A stretch of DNA of 64,000 nucleotides, taken from contig NZ_JABKKF010000010.1 in the NCBI RefSeq assembly GCF_013166605.1, forward strand, positions 1 to 64,000. The letters run 5' to 3'. The translations under genes were made by a program, and so were the position numbers. The notes beneath the pieces were generated by a model, which ran no database searches, was not told where the DNA came from, and saw only the letters and a list, made by a program, of their open reading frames with translations. Of this stretch, positions 28,032 to 37,787 are shown in pieces. Every line of letters begins with the position of its first letter. The stretch's first letter is position 1. The stretch is from Xylanibacter muris. GTDB lineage: Bacteria > Bacteroidota > Bacteroidia > Bacteroidales > Bacteroidaceae.

Positions 28032-29426
28032 ATGAATACTTTATTTGACAAAATATGGGACAAGCATGTTGTCCGGATCATTGAAGACGGTCCCACGCAG
28101 TTGTATATAGACAGGCTTTATTGCCATGAGGTGACATCGCCTCAAGCTTTTGACGGTATGCGCAAAAGGGGATTGAAATGCTTTCGGCCTTCACATATAT
28201 ATTGTATGCCGGATCACAACACCCCTACGCACGATCAGGATAAACCTGTGGCAGATCCGGTTTCAAGGAAGCAGATAGATACATTGGCACGAAATGCCGG
28301 AGAATTCGGTCTTGCTCATTATGGAATGATGGACAAGAGCAATGGAATAATCCATGTCGTGGGGCCTGAAAAAGGTCTCTCTCTTCCCGGCATGACTATT
28401 GTATGCGGTGACTCACATACTTCCACGCACGGTGCAATGGGGGCTGTGGCTTTCGGAATCGGTACAAGCGAAGTGGAGATGGTTATGGCATCGCAGTGTA
28501 TTCTTCAGCAGAAACCGAAGTCGATGCGCATAAATATAAACGGAAGATTGGGCAAGGGTGTTACGGCAAAAGACGTGGCATTATACCTGATGTCCAGAAT
28601 GACGACTTCCGGTGCTACCGGCTTTTTTATTGAGTATGCCGGTGAAACGGTGCGCAATATGAGTATGGAGAGCAGGCTCACTTTGTGTAATCTTTCTATA
28701 GAAATGGGAGCGCGCGGTGGCTTTATCGCTCCTGACGATATAACATTTGAATATATCAAAGGGCGTGAGTTCGCCCCGAAAGGTAAGGAGTGGGAAGAGG
28801 CCGTCTCTTATTGGAAAACATTGAAAAGCAGTGATGATGCCGTATTCGATAAAGAATTGAACTTTAATGCCGTAAACATCAAACCAACAATTACTTATGG
28901 TACGAATCCCGGTATGGGAATGGGGATTGACGAAACGATTCCTGAGCTTGCAGACATACCGGAATCGGGAAGAGCTTCTTTCCTTAAATCGCTTGAATAT
29001 ATGGGGTTCTCTCCAGGAGAGACACTTGAAGGGCATCCTGTCGACTATGTGTTTCTCGGGGCATGCACAAATGGCCGTATAGAGGATTTCAGGCTGTTCG
29101 CGTCATTGGTTGAAGGAAAGAAAAAGGCCGATAGCATTGTGGCATGGCTTGTGCCTGGCTCCTGGGCTGTGGACCGGCAGATTCGTGAAGAGGGGCTCGA
29201 CAAGGTTCTTGCCGCTGCCGGGTTTGAGATACGCCAGCCGGGATGTTCCGCCTGCCTTGCAATGAACGATGACAAGATTCCGGCCGGGAAATATTCGGTG
29301 TCGACAAGCAACCGTAATTTTGAGGGCAGGCAAGGCCCCGGAGCGCGCACTATCCTTGCGTCTCCGCTTGTGGCTGCCGCTGCTGCCGTGACAGGTAAGA
29401 TAACAGATCCGCGAACAATAATGTGA
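28032..29426 (+). CDS. leuC: 3-isopropylmalate dehydratase large subunit
   Basis: A 464-residue aconitase-family subunit that with LeuD isomerises 2- to 3-isopropylmalate. It contains the 4Fe-4S cysteines: '[13 protein letters not shown]' (about residue 347) and '[12 protein letters not shown]' (about 407-418). The substrate motif '[13 protein letters not shown]' is near residue 125. It lies 37 bases after leuA and 7 bases before leuD. Confidence 0.95.
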   Translation: MNTLFDKIWDKHVVRIIEDGPTQLYIDRLYCHEVTSPQAFDGMRKRGLKCFRPSHIYCMPDHNTPTHDQDKPVADPVSRKQIDTLARNAGEFGLAHYGMMDKSNGIIHVVGPEKGLSLPGMTIVCGDSHTSTHGAMGAVAFGIGTSEVEMVMASQCILQQKPKSMRININGRLGKGVTAKDVALYLMSRMTTSGATGFFIEYAGETVRNMSMESRLTLCNLSIEMGARGGFIAPDDITFEYIKGREFAPKGKEWEEAVSYWKTLKSSDDAVFDKELNFNAVNIKPTITYGTNPGMGMGIDETIPELADIPESGRASFLKSLEYMGFSPGETLEGHPVDYVFLGACTNGRIEDFRLFASLVEGKKKADSIVAWLVPGSWAVDRQIREEGLDKVLAAAGFEIRQPGCSACLAMNDDKIPAGKYSVSTSNRNFEGRQGPGARTILASPLVAAAAAVTGKITDPRTIM

Positions 29427-29433
29427 AAGAATC

Positions 29434-30024
29434 ATGAGACAGAAATTCGATGTAATAACAAGTACATGTGTTCCGTTGCCGTTGGAAAATGTGGACACAG
29501 ACCAAATAATACCCGCACGTTTTCTTAAATCTACAGATAAGGAAGGCTTTGGAGAAAACCTTTTCCGTGATTGGAGATACAATGAGGACGGTTCGCCGAG
29601 AAAAGATTTTGTACTCAATAATCCTGAATACGGAGGCTGTATTCTTGTGGCCGGGAAGAATTTCGGCAGCGGTTCCAGCCGTGAACATGCGGCATGGGCC
29701 ATTGCCGGATATGGATTCAGGGTTGTGATAAGCAGTTTTTTCGCGGATATCCATAAAAATAATGAATTGAATAACTTTGTTTTGCCGGTTGTCGTTTCAG
29801 AAACATTTCTGGCAGAGCTTTTTGATTGTATAGCCGCGAATCCTAAAACAGAAGTGGAGGTGAATCTTCCGCATCAGACCGTGACCAATAAGGAAACGGG
29901 AAATACTGAAAGTTTTGAGATAAACGGATATAAGAAACATTGTCTGATGAACGGTCTCGATGATATCGACTATCTTATACAGAATAAAGATAAAATCGAA
30001 GAATGGGAACAGCGGAACAGGTAA
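29434..30024 (+). CDS. leuD: 3-isopropylmalate dehydratase small subunit
   Basis: A 196-residue swivelling-domain partner of LeuC. Features: 'LPLENVDTDQIIPARFLKS' near the N-terminus and 'NFGSGSSREHAAWAI' (about residue 73), the family signature that closes the active site. The 3' end overlaps the next gene by 22 bases, implying translational coupling. Confidence 0.95.
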   Translation: MRQKFDVITSTCVPLPLENVDTDQIIPARFLKSTDKEGFGENLFRDWRYNEDGSPRKDFVLNNPEYGGCILVAGKNFGSGSSREHAAWAIAGYGFRVVISSFFADIHKNNELNNFVLPVVVSETFLAELFDCIAANPKTEVEVNLPHQTVTNKETGNTESFEINGYKKHCLMNGLDDIDYLIQNKDKIEEWEQRNR

Positions 30025-31571
30025 ATGAGACAAAAGGCAGAATACAGCCTTTTATAGAGATTATGGACTGCACATTGCGTGACGGTGAGCAGACGAACGG
30101 AGTCTCCTTTCTTCCGCACGAGAAGCTTATGATAGCCCGTATGCTTTTAAAAGATGTAAATGTCGACAGGATAGAAGTGGCTTCGGCACGTGTTTCGGAA
30201 GGAGAAAAAGATGCCGTGACCATGATATGCCGGTATGCGAGGCAGATAGGTATGGTAGAAAAGGTGGAGGTGCTCGGCTTTGTCGACGGCAATCTGTCTG
30301 TTGACTGGATAAGGAGTTGCGGGTGCTGTGTGCTAAATCTTCTTGTCAAGGGCTCGTTGAAACATTGCCGCCAGCAATTGTACAAGACCCCTGAAGAGCA
30401 TATTGAGGATATACGTCATTCCATTGACTATGCAAGAAAAAACGGAATAACTGTAAATATATATCTTGAAGACTGGAGCAATGGCATGAAAGACTCTCCC
30501 GAGTATGTATATATGCTGATGGATGCTCTTCGTGATTCGGGAGTGCGCCGTTTTATGCTGCCCGATACTCTTGGCATTCTTAATCCGTTGCAGGTGATAG
30601 AGTTTTTCAGAAAGATGGTGAAGCATTATCCTGATGTCCATTTCGATTTTCATGCGCATAATGATTACGATTTGGCCGTGAGTAATTCTCTTGCCGCGGT
30701 GCTGAGCGGTGCAAAAGGGCTTCACGTAACGGTGAACGGGTTGGGAGAGCGGTGCGGAAACGCTCCGTTGTCAAGTGTTCAGGTAATACTGAAAGACCAG
30801 TTCCATGCCAATACGAGTATTACGGAAGACCGGCTTAATGATATAAGCAGAATGGTGGAGGGCTATTCCGGAATAGCCGTGGCTCCTAATCAGCCTATTG
30901 TAGGAGAGAATGTCTTCACTCAGGTTGCCGGTGTCCACGCGGACGGTGACAACAAGGACAACCTTTATTGCAATGAGCTTGTACCTGAGCGTTTCGGCAG
31001 AAGAAGGGAATACGCTCTTGGTAAAAACAGCGGCAGGGCAAATATAGACCGTAACCTTAAGGAATTAGGCCTCGAGCTTACTCCTGAGCAGGCAAGGAAA
31101 GTGACAAAGAGAATAACGGAGCTTGGCGACCGTAAGGAGATTGTCACACAAGAGGATTTGCCTTTCATCGTGAGCGATGTCTTGAAACATTCGGCTCCGG
31201 AAGAAAAGGTAAGGCTTGTAAGCTATCTGGTTTCGTCCGCCTATGGACTGAAGCCACTGGCAAGTGTGAAGGTGGAGATAAACGGAGTGCAATATGAAAA
31301 GGATTCAACAGGTGACGGACAGTATGACGCCTTTGTAAAAGCTTTGCGGAAAATATACCGGGATTGCCTGGGACGAACCTTCCCTTTACTTGCAAACTAT
31401 GCCGTGACAATTCCTCCCGGAGGGCGTACCGATGCTCTTGTGCAGACTGTAATCACATGGCGCAATGGCGAAAAACTGTTCAGGACACGCGGCCTTGATG
31501 CCGACCAGACGGAAGCTGCCATAAAGGCAACATTCAAAATGCTGAATTTAATAGAAGAAGAGATAAACTGA
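30003..31571 (+). CDS. Second 2-isopropylmalate/citramalate synthase family enzyme
   Basis: A 522-residue HMGL-like TIM-barrel enzyme with 'IMDCTLRDGEQTNGVSF', 'FDFHAHNDYDLAVSNS' (HxH ligands) and 'VTVNGLGERCGN', plus a LeuA-type C-terminal regulatory domain ('VNG/INGVQYEKDSTGDGQYD'). It is clearly diverged from LeuA at 26498. Bacteroidales leu operons regularly carry this second copy. It is usually proposed to be a (R)-citramalate synthase feeding isoleucine via LeuCDB, but the substrate cannot be told from sequence. Overlaps leuD by 22 bases. Confidence 0.85.
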   Translation: MGTAEQVNETKGRIQPFIEIMDCTLRDGEQTNGVSFLPHEKLMIARMLLKDVNVDRIEVASARVSEGEKDAVTMICRYARQIGMVEKVEVLGFVDGNLSVDWIRSCGCCVLNLLVKGSLKHCRQQLYKTPEEHIEDIRHSIDYARKNGITVNIYLEDWSNGMKDSPEYVYMLMDALRDSGVRRFMLPDTLGILNPLQVIEFFRKMVKHYPDVHFDFHAHNDYDLAVSNSLAAVLSGAKGLHVTVNGLGERCGNAPLSSVQVILKDQFHANTSITEDRLNDISRMVEGYSGIAVAPNQPIVGENVFTQVAGVHADGDNKDNLYCNELVPERFGRRREYALGKNSGRANIDRNLKELGLELTPEQARKVTKRITELGDRKEIVTQEDLPFIVSDVLKHSAPEEKVRLVSYLVSSAYGLKPLASVKVEINGVQYEKDSTGDGQYDAFVKALRKIYRDCLGRTFPLLANYAVTIPPGGRTDALVQTVITWRNGEKLFRTRGLDADQTEAAIKATFKMLNLIEEEIN

Positions 31572-31600
31572 ATTTTAAATACGAATAATAAATAAGCTAT

Positions 31601-32662
31601 ATGGATTTAAGAGTAGCCGTTTTACCGGGCGACGGAATAGGACCGGAAATAATGTCACAGGGACTGGCTGTAATGAATGCCGTTGCAGATAAATATGGTC
31701 ATAAAGTGGAATGCAGGGAAGCGCTTTGCGGTTCAAGTGCCATAGAGAAGACCGGCAATCCTTTCCCCGATGACACTTATAATATATGTAAGGAAGCCGA
31801 TGCCGTGCTTTTTGCAGCTGTCGGTGATCCTAAATTTGACAACGACCCTACAGCCAAGGTCCGTCCGGAACAGGGACTTCTCGCGATGAGAAAAAAACTC
31901 GGACTATTTGCAAATATCCGTCCGATACAGACATTCAAGTGTCTTTTGCACAAATCTCCGTTGAGGCCGGAACTTGTTGACGGTGCTGACTTTGTGTGCA
32001 TACGTGAGCTAACGGGCGGGATGTATTTCGGAGAAAAATATCAGGATAATGACAAGGCGTATGATACAAATTATTATACGCGTCCTGAAATTGAGCGTAT
32101 ATTGAAGATCGGTTTTGAATATGCGCGTCGACGCAACCGGCATCTCACAGTCGTGGATAAGGCCAATGTATTGGCGTCAAGCAGATTGTGGCGTCAGATT
32201 GCAAAAGAAATGGAGCCTCTGTATCCTGATGTCACGGTTGACTATATGTTTGTGGACAACGCTTCTATGCGGATGATTGCCGAGCCGAAATTCTTTGATG
32301 TGATGGTGACGGAAAATACATTCGGTGACATTCTGACAGATGAAGGCAGCTGCATTTCTGGCTCTATGGGACTTCTTCCGTCTGCCTCCACCGGTGAGAG
32401 CACTCCGGTTTTCGAACCGGTACACGGCTCATGGCCTCAGGCAAAAGGACAGAATATTGCAAATCCGCTGGCTCAAATACTTTCTGTGGCGATGATGTTC
32501 GAGTATTTCGGTCTTAAAGAAGAAGGAACATTGATACGCAAGGCTGTCGATGCGTCTCTTGACGCGAATGTACGCACACCGGAAATACAGGTTGAAAACG
32601 GTATGGAATATGGAACAAGAGAAGTAGGAGAATGGATTGTAGACTATATAAGAAAGTCTTGA
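31601..32662 (+). CDS. leuB: 3-isopropylmalate dehydrogenase
   Basis: A 353-residue NAD-dependent beta-decarboxylating dehydrogenase, third step of the leucine pathway. Motifs: '[13 protein letters not shown]' at the N-terminus, '[16 protein letters not shown]' (substrate arginines), '[15 protein letters not shown]' (catalytic Lys), '[15 protein letters not shown]' and 'PVHGSWP'. It is the last gene of the leu operon, 30 bases after the previous gene. Confidence 0.95.
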   Translation: MDLRVAVLPGDGIGPEIMSQGLAVMNAVADKYGHKVECREALCGSSAIEKTGNPFPDDTYNICKEADAVLFAAVGDPKFDNDPTAKVRPEQGLLAMRKKLGLFANIRPIQTFKCLLHKSPLRPELVDGADFVCIRELTGGMYFGEKYQDNDKAYDTNYYTRPEIERILKIGFEYARRRNRHLTVVDKANVLASSRLWRQIAKEMEPLYPDVTVDYMFVDNASMRMIAEPKFFDVMVTENTFGDILTDEGSCISGSMGLLPSASTGESTPVFEPVHGSWPQAKGQNIANPLAQILSVAMMFEYFGLKEEGTLIRKAVDASLDANVRTPEIQVENGMEYGTREVGEWIVDYIRKS

Positions 32663-32697
32663 TTCCGTGACGTTTGCATGTTTAATGTATTGATTAT

Positions 32698-33381
32698 ATG
32701 TCGAATAAACTGAAATGCGTATTGGTGGCTTTTGCTTTCGGCTTTTCATACGCAAAGGCTCAATCTCCGCAACAATGGCGCGATTCGCTTGGAGTTCTCA
32801 ATAAAAAAATTGCAGAAAACGTATATTCGTCCGAACTTCATCTTAAGAAGGCTGCTGTAAATATGCAGTTGCAGCAATGGGAGTTTGCATTGGAGGAATA
32901 TAATATGGTGCTCAGGAAGGAACCGGAAAACCTTACTGCACTTTATTATCGTGCCTATGCCCAGACAAAATTGGGACGTTACAGCCTTGCCGCAGGTGAT
33001 TATAAGGATATTCTCGGCAAGGTACCGGATAATTTTGAATCAATGCTCGGCCTTGCCCATGTGAATATCCGTCTTAACCGCATGACTGATGCCATGGACC
33101 TTTTTAACCGTCTTTCTGAGATTTATCCGGACAGCGGTATTGTATATGTGAGCCGCGCTGTTCTTGAGCGTGAACTAAAGAATTATGATGCCGCACTTTA
33201 TGATTTCGACAAGGCAATAGCGCTTTCACCGGATGATGCCGACCTGTTGCTTTCAAAACTTGATGTTCTGATTGCGCTCAAAAAGAAAGCCGAAGCCATG
33301 GAAGTGTTCAGGCTGCTTGTAAAGAAAGGTGTGTCGAGAGGCTTATTGAAAGAGTGGGAGGCAAGGATTATGAAATTGTAA
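32698..33381 (+). CDS. Secreted tetratricopeptide repeat protein
   Basis: A 227-residue protein with a signal peptide (MSNKLKCVLVAFAFGFSYAKA). At least four TPR units follow, for example 'EFALEEYNMVLRKEPENLTA', 'LYYRAYAQTKLGRYSLAAGD' and 'AALYDFDKAIALSPDDADLL'. Probably a periplasmic or outer-membrane scaffold protein; partner unknown. It follows leuB by 35 bases and may be read from the same transcript, ending at the large palindrome. Confidence 0.8.
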   Translation: MSNKLKCVLVAFAFGFSYAKAQSPQQWRDSLGVLNKKIAENVYSSELHLKKAAVNMQLQQWEFALEEYNMVLRKEPENLTALYYRAYAQTKLGRYSLAAGDYKDILGKVPDNFESMLGLAHVNIRLNRMTDAMDLFNRLSEIYPDSGIVYVSRAVLERELKNYDAALYDFDKAIALSPDDADLLLSKLDVLIALKKKAEAMEVFRLLVKKGVSRGLLKEWEARIMKL

Positions 33382-33384
33382 TCA

Positions 33385-33436
33385 CTCTTCATGCATGACG
33401 GCAGGCACTTAAGTGCCTGCCGTCATGCATGAAGAG
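33385..33436. terminator. 52-bp perfect palindrome, bidirectional terminator
   Basis: Two 26-base arms (CTCTTCATGCATGACGGCAG... and its exact complement) meet with no loop at 33410/33411 (CACTT|AAGTG). It lies between the convergent genes ending at 33381 and 33443. A terminator role fits the position; the absence of any loop or mismatch is unusual. Confidence 0.75.
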
Positions 33437-33442
33437 ACAATA

Positions 33443-33883
33443 TTATTTCTTCAGCAGATCTTCGAGAAATTTATTCAAATCGTCATCCAGTCCTTCCATA
33501 AGTTCTGGATCAATGATTATCGTATCATCATCAACGAGATACAGTTCCGCAACATTCTCTTTGTCTTCATTTTCGAGAATAAAGCTGAACGGCTTGATTA
33601 TAGCCATTCCATCAACCAGAGCTTTCTGCGCTTCTATACATTTCCTTACAGACTTTACAATAGAGACATAGAAATTGTCATCTTTGTTGTCTATCCATTG
33701 CTCTATAACAGAACGTGTGATTTCTTTGTCATCATCATCGAAAGCCACAAGCTCTCCTGTCTCCTGATTGGCTCTAAGATGGATGTCCGTAAGAATTGTC
33801 GGTTCTGCCTCAGACGGAAATTTGTCGGCGACTTTGCCGATAGTCCTTGTAATCTGTTGCAATGTCTGTTCCGTTGCTTTCAT
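33443..33883 (-). CDS. Hypothetical protein; its transcript is matched by CRISPR spacer 10
   Basis: A 146-residue acidic cytoplasmic protein starting MKATEQTLQQITRTIGKVAD, ending in a Leu/Asp/Glu-rich tail (GLDDDLNKFLEDLLKK). No signal peptide, membrane helix or known motif; I do not recognise the family, though similar small proteins occur in Bacteroidales. It has its own minus-strand promoter (33930-33961). Codons about 12-23 correspond to the protospacer at 33816-33850. The gene is open and shows no frameshift, so it is not obviously inactivated despite the matching spacer. Confidence 0.75.
   Translation of the reverse strand: MKATEQTLQQITRTIGKVADKFPSEAEPTILTDIHLRANQETGELVAFDDDDKEITRSVIEQWIDNKDDNFYVSIVKSVRKCIEAQKALVDGMAIIKPFSFILENEDKENVAELYLVDDDTIIIDPELMEGLDDDLNKFLEDLLKK
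33816..33850 (-). other. Protospacer of CRISPR spacer 10 (self-target)
   Basis: These 35 bases equal spacer 10 (52927-52961) except at position 3 (A at 33818, G in the spacer). The predicted crRNA has the plus-strand sequence and is therefore antisense to the mRNA of the minus-strand gene. The eight bases before the protospacer on the plus strand (33808-33815, CCTCAGAC) agree with the last eight of the repeat (ACTGAGAC) at six positions, including the final AGAC. The mRNA could therefore pair with much of the crRNA 5' handle. Confidence 0.95.
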
Positions 33884-33929
33884 AAACTGTGTATTTTTAT
33901 ATTAGAAATGGCATGTGTCTTATCATTTA

Positions 33930-33961
33930 CAAAAGTATAAAAAGATTCGTATACTTGCAAA
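33930..33961 (-). promoter_or_regulatory. Promoter of the self-targeted gene
   Basis: On the plus strand CAAAAGTA (33930-33937) and CAAA (33958-33961) are the complements of TACTTTTG and TTTG, 20 bases apart, a good Bacteroidetes promoter reading leftwards. The mRNA would begin near 33923, about 40 bases before the ATG, so the protospacer lies roughly 75-110 bases from the 5' end. Confidence 0.6.
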
Positions 33962-33998
33962 CGATTACGGGGTTTTTATTAAAAAAAAAGGAATTTTA

Positions 33999-34029
33999 TT
34001 TGTGTTTTGGAAAGATAGTATTACCTTTG
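33999..34029 (+). promoter_or_regulatory. Promoter of the rseC-rnf operon
   Basis: TTTG (33999-34002) and TACCTTTG (34022-34029), 19 bases apart, closely match the Bacteroidetes consensus. Transcription would begin near 34036, about 30 bases before the first gene. Confidence 0.7.
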
Positions 34030-34066
34030 CATTGTAAAGTCGAGATTGCAAATTTGACTTATTGTA

Positions 34067-34501
34067 ATGAAGAACAAGGAATACAGAATATCACATTCAG
34101 GTGTCGTTGCAGCTGTTGACGGAGATTGTGTCAGTGTGCGTATAGTACAGACCTCAGCCTGTGCGTCATGCAAATTGTCAGGCCATTGCAATGCCTCAGA
34201 AAAGAAAATAAAAATCATAGACGCTCATAATCGTGACGCAGGCTCATTTAAGGTTGGCGAAAAAGTTGTTGTAGGAGCCTCTGTAAATATATTCCGGCAT
34301 TCTGTTTTTCTGGCCTTTGTCTTGCCGTTGATTATAATGGCATTGACCGGCTTTGTTGTTGCGAGGCTATATAATGATTGGGATTTGGGCGTGTTGGTGT
34401 CTCCCATCGGACTTATACTTTATTACATATTGTTGTATTTTTTACGTGACAGACTTAAGCGTGAACTTGTTTTTACGGTTGAACATTCAGACAATTATTA
34501 A
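34067..34501 (+). CDS. rseC: SoxR-reducing system protein RseC family
   Basis: A 144-residue inner-membrane protein. The N-terminal soluble part has the RseC cysteine pattern 'SACASCKLSGHCNAS' (CxxC..C). Two membrane helices follow (about 84-104 and 108-130). RseC family proteins commonly accompany Rnf/Rsx genes and are thought to assist the complex's redox function. It is 23 bases upstream of rnfB and the first gene of the operon. Confidence 0.88.
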   Translation: MKNKEYRISHSGVVAAVDGDCVSVRIVQTSACASCKLSGHCNASEKKIKIIDAHNRDAGSFKVGEKVVVGASVNIFRHSVFLAFVLPLIIMALTGFVVARLYNDWDLGVLVSPIGLILYYILLYFLRDRLKRELVFTVEHSDNY

Positions 34502-34524
34502 CTAAAACAAATTATAAAAAAATT

Positions 34525-35415
34525 ATGAGTTTCATTGTTATTGCAGTAATAGTGCTTGGCGCAATAGGACTTGTTGCGGCTATAGTACTTTATGTGCTTT
34601 CCAAGAAATTTGCCGTTCAGGAAGACCCCAGGTTGGGCGAAGTTGCCGCTTTGCTTCCCGGTGCCAACTGTGGCGGTTGTGGCTTTCCGGGTTGTGGAGG
34701 CTTGGCGGATGCTCTTGTCAAGGGCGCCGATGCAGGCAGTATCGACGGATTGTTTTGCCCCGTAGGCGGTTCTGCCGTTATGGGTGAAGTTGCCGACCTG
34801 CTCGGAATGGCTGTCGCCAACAGCGAACCGATGGTGGCTGTTGTAAGATGTAACGGGACGTGTGAGAACCGTCCGAAGGTTTCAGAGTATTCAGGTCTTC
34901 GCACATGTACGGCTATGAATGCTTGCGGGGCCGGTGAGACAGCTTGCGGGTATGGTTGTCTTGGTTGTGGCGATTGCGTGTCGGCGTGTCAGTTCGGTGC
35001 CATTTATATCAATCCTGAGACAGGTATCGCGGAGGTTGATGAAGAAAAGTGTACTTCTTGTGGCGCTTGTGTGAAAGCTTGTCCGCGCAATATCATTGAA
35101 TTACGCAAGAAAGGTCCTAAAGGACGCCGCGTTTATGTAAGTTGCATGAACAGAGACAAGGGACCTGCTGCAATGAAAGCGTGCAAGGTTTCATGTATCG
35201 GTTGCGGAAAATGCGAGAAAGAATGTCCGTTCGGTGCAATTAAGGTTGAAGGCAACTTGTCGTACATAGACTTTAATCTGTGTCGTTTATGCCGCAAGTG
35301 TGTCAATGTCTGTCCTACTCATGCTATCGAGGCCGTTAATTTCCCGGCTCCGAAGCCCAAGGCTGATAAGTGCGGGACAGGCTGCGGTGACGGCAAATGT
35401 GGAATCAGAAAATAA
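34525..35415 (+). CDS. rnfB: Electron transport complex protein RnfB
   Basis: A 296-residue iron-sulfur subunit: an N-terminal membrane helix (about 1-28), then a 4Fe-4S domain with 'GANCGGCGFPGCGGLADAL' (about 50-68). Several ferredoxin-type clusters follow, including 'CLGCGDCVSACQFGAI', 'CTSCGACVKACPRNII', 'CIGCGKCEKECPFGAI' and 'CRLCRKCVNVCPTHAI'. RnfB is the entry point for electrons from ferredoxin in the Na+/H+-translocating ferredoxin:NAD oxidoreductase. Confidence 0.95.
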   Translation: MSFIVIAVIVLGAIGLVAAIVLYVLSKKFAVQEDPRLGEVAALLPGANCGGCGFPGCGGLADALVKGADAGSIDGLFCPVGGSAVMGEVADLLGMAVANSEPMVAVVRCNGTCENRPKVSEYSGLRTCTAMNACGAGETACGYGCLGCGDCVSACQFGAIYINPETGIAEVDEEKCTSCGACVKACPRNIIELRKKGPKGRRVYVSCMNRDKGPAAMKACKVSCIGCGKCEKECPFGAIKVEGNLSYIDFNLCRLCRKCVNVCPTHAIEAVNFPAPKPKADKCGTGCGDGKCGIRK

Positions 35416-35428
35416 GGAGGCTTAATCG

Positions 35429-36781
35429 ATGAATATAAGAACATTTAGTATTGGAGGCATACATCCGGAAGAGAATAAACTTTCGCATGATATTGCCACC
35501 GTGGCTGCTCCATTGCCAAAACAGGCCATATTTCCTCTGTCACAGCATATAGGTGCTCCGGCAAAGGCTATTGTGAAGAAAGGGGATAAGGTGAAGGTCG
35601 GTACAATGATTGCAGAAGCCGGAGGTTTTGTGTCGGCTCCTGTCTATTCATCCGTATCCGGTACTGTTTTTAAGATAGACAGCGTAATCGACGCTACAGG
35701 CTATCGCAAACCTGTAATAATTATCAATGTTGAAGGTGACGAATGGGAAGAAACCATTGATCGTTCAGACAAGTTGGAGACCCTTGCCGCACATCCGGAA
35801 CTTACTCCTGAGGAGATTGTGGAGAGAATAAAGATTGCCGGTGTAACAGGTATGGGTGGAGCCGGTTTCCCTACTTTCATAAAGTTGTGTCCTCCTCCTA
35901 CGGCAAAGGCCGAATGCGTGATTATCAATGCTGTGGAGTGTGAGCCGTATATCACCGCCGACTTCCGTCTCATGATGGAGCATTCCGATGAGATTCTTGT
36001 AGGGCTTGACCTGCTGATGAAGGCTGCCAAAGTTGAAAAAGGATATATCGGTATTGAGACCAACAAGCCTGAGGCTATAGAGTTGTTCGAACGGAAGACT
36101 GCCGGTGACAGCCGTATCGAGATTGTCCCGTTGAAACAACGTTATCCGCAGGGTGGCGAGAAACAGCTTGTTGACGCTGTCACAGGCCGTCAGGTTCCGG
36201 CTCCGCCGGCCATTCCTGTGAATGTCGGTGCTATTGTCCAGAATGTAGGAACGGCCTATGCCGTTTATGAGGCAGTCATGAAGCATAAGCCGCTGTTTGA
36301 GCGTTATACCACTGTTACAGGCAAGAAACTGGCCAAACCCGGCAACTTCCTTGTGCGTATGGGTACTCCGATGAAGGAACTTATAGATTTGTGCGGTGGT
36401 ATGCCGGAGGGAGACAACAAGTTGCTTGCCGGTGGTCCGATGATGGGTAAGGCACTTATGAATACGGAAGTGCCGGTATGCAAGGGCACGAACAGTGTTA
36501 CCGTTATCAGCGGTGATGAGGCGAAGCGCAAGCCGGCACAGCCATGTATACGTTGTGCAAAGTGCGTGAGCGTATGTCCTATGGGACTTGAGCCGTTCCT
36601 TCTTGCCACACTGTCGGCAAAGAAAATGTTTGAAAGGGCGGAACAGGAAGAGATTGTTTCATGTATAGAATGCGGTTCATGCCAGTTTACATGTCCTTCT
36701 CACCGTCCTATCCTCGATAATGTTCGCTATGGAAAATCAACAGTAATGGGCATCATCAGAGCCCGCAATGCAAAAAAGTAG
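35429..36781 (+). CDS. rnfC: Electron transport complex subunit RnfC
   Basis: A 450-residue peripheral subunit that binds NAD(H) and FMN in the Rnf complex. Nucleotide-binding 'GVTGMGGAGFPTFIKL' (about residues 140-155) resembles the NuoF glycine-rich loop. Two 4Fe-4S motifs lie near the C-terminus ('CIRCAKCVSVCPMGLEP', 'CIECGSCQFTCPSHRP'). 14 bases after rnfB. Confidence 0.95.
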   Translation: MNIRTFSIGGIHPEENKLSHDIATVAAPLPKQAIFPLSQHIGAPAKAIVKKGDKVKVGTMIAEAGGFVSAPVYSSVSGTVFKIDSVIDATGYRKPVIIINVEGDEWEETIDRSDKLETLAAHPELTPEEIVERIKIAGVTGMGGAGFPTFIKLCPPPTAKAECVIINAVECEPYITADFRLMMEHSDEILVGLDLLMKAAKVEKGYIGIETNKPEAIELFERKTAGDSRIEIVPLKQRYPQGGEKQLVDAVTGRQVPAPPAIPVNVGAIVQNVGTAYAVYEAVMKHKPLFERYTTVTGKKLAKPGNFLVRMGTPMKELIDLCGGMPEGDNKLLAGGPMMGKALMNTEVPVCKGTNSVTVISGDEAKRKPAQPCIRCAKCVSVCPMGLEPFLLATLSAKKMFERAEQEEIVSCIECGSCQFTCPSHRPILDNVRYGKSTVMGIIRARNAKK

Positions 36782-36788
36782 AAAGAAA

Positions 36789-37787
36789 ATGGGAAAATTA
36801 ATAGTTTCATTGTCGCCTCATGCGCACGGAACAGACACAGTGGAGAGAAACATGTACGGAGTGATTGCGGCGATGCTTCCGGCGTTGCTTGTGTCATTCT
36901 TCTATTTCGGCCTTGGATCTGTAGTTGTATGTGCGACAAGTGTGTTGGCCTGTGTGTTCTTTGAATGGGCAATAAACAAGTATATGCTGAAGAATCCTGT
37001 CACTACGGTTTGTGACGGCTCTGCCATACTTACCGGTTTGCTTTTAGGATTTAATCTTCCGTCGAATCTTCCGGTATGGATAATACTTATCGGAGCATTG
37101 ATTGCCATTGGAGTGGGTAAGATGACTTTCGGAGGTCTCGGGTGCAATATCTTTAATCCTGCCCTTGTAGGCCGTTGCTTCCTGTTGGTGAGTTTTCCTG
37201 CACAGATGACATCATGGCCTAAGTCGGGACAGTTGACAAGCTATCTTGATGCAGAAACAGGCGCCACTCCGCTCAGCGTCATGAAGGAAGCCATCAAGAC
37301 GGGTGACGCCTCTCTTCTCGACAGGCTACCGGATTCCTTGCAACTTCTTCTTGGAAACAATGCCATGGGAGGTGCCGGAACAATAGGTGAGGTATGTGCG
37401 CTGGCTCTACTTGTCGGTCTGGCATTCATGCTTTGGAAGAAAATAATCACATGGCATATCCCTGTAAGTATTATAGCCACTGTATTTGTGATAAGTGCCG
37501 CCATGCACTTTGCGAACCCGGTTTATGCAGATCCGTTTGCTGTAGTATTGAGCGGTGGTCTGATGCTTGGAGCAATATTTATGGCAACAGATTATGTAAC
37601 GTCTCCAATGTGTGCGAAAGGACAGATCGTATATGGTGTCGCAATAGGCGTACTTACAATCGTAATCCGTAACTGGGGCGCGTATCCGGAAGGAATGTCA
37701 TTCGCAATATTGATTATGAATGCGTTTACTCCGCTTATCAATACTTATATTAAACCAAAACGTTTCGGGGAGGTAGTAAAGAAATGA
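36789..37787 (+). CDS. rnfD: Electron transport complex subunit RnfD
   Basis: An integral membrane subunit of about 332 residues with some nine or ten hydrophobic helices. The start is set at MGKLIVSLSPHAHG because the frame's earlier ATG (36768) lies within rnfC and lacks family similarity. The covalent FMN site is visible as 'AETGATPLSVM' (Thr about residue 160). The gene overlaps rnfG by 4 bases (ATGA), implying translational coupling. Confidence 0.93.
   Translation: MGKLIVSLSPHAHGTDTVERNMYGVIAAMLPALLVSFFYFGLGSVVVCATSVLACVFFEWAINKYMLKNPVTTVCDGSAILTGLLLGFNLPSNLPVWIILIGALIAIGVGKMTFGGLGCNIFNPALVGRCFLLVSFPAQMTSWPKSGQLTSYLDAETGATPLSVMKEAIKTGDASLLDRLPDSLQLLLGNNAMGGAGTIGEVCALALLVGLAFMLWKKIITWHIPVSIIATVFVISAAMHFANPVYADPFAVVLSGGLMLGAIFMATDYVTSPMCAKGQIVYGVAIGVLTIVIRNWGAYPEGMSFAILIMNAFTPLINTYIKPKRFGEVVKK

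Noticed and set aside
33413-33940. A 175-codon plus-strand frame opposite the 33443-33883 gene
   Set aside because: The minus-strand frame has a good promoter, plausible protein composition and a terminator at its end. The plus frame starts inside the palindrome and has the Phe/Ile/Tyr-rich composition of a shadow frame.
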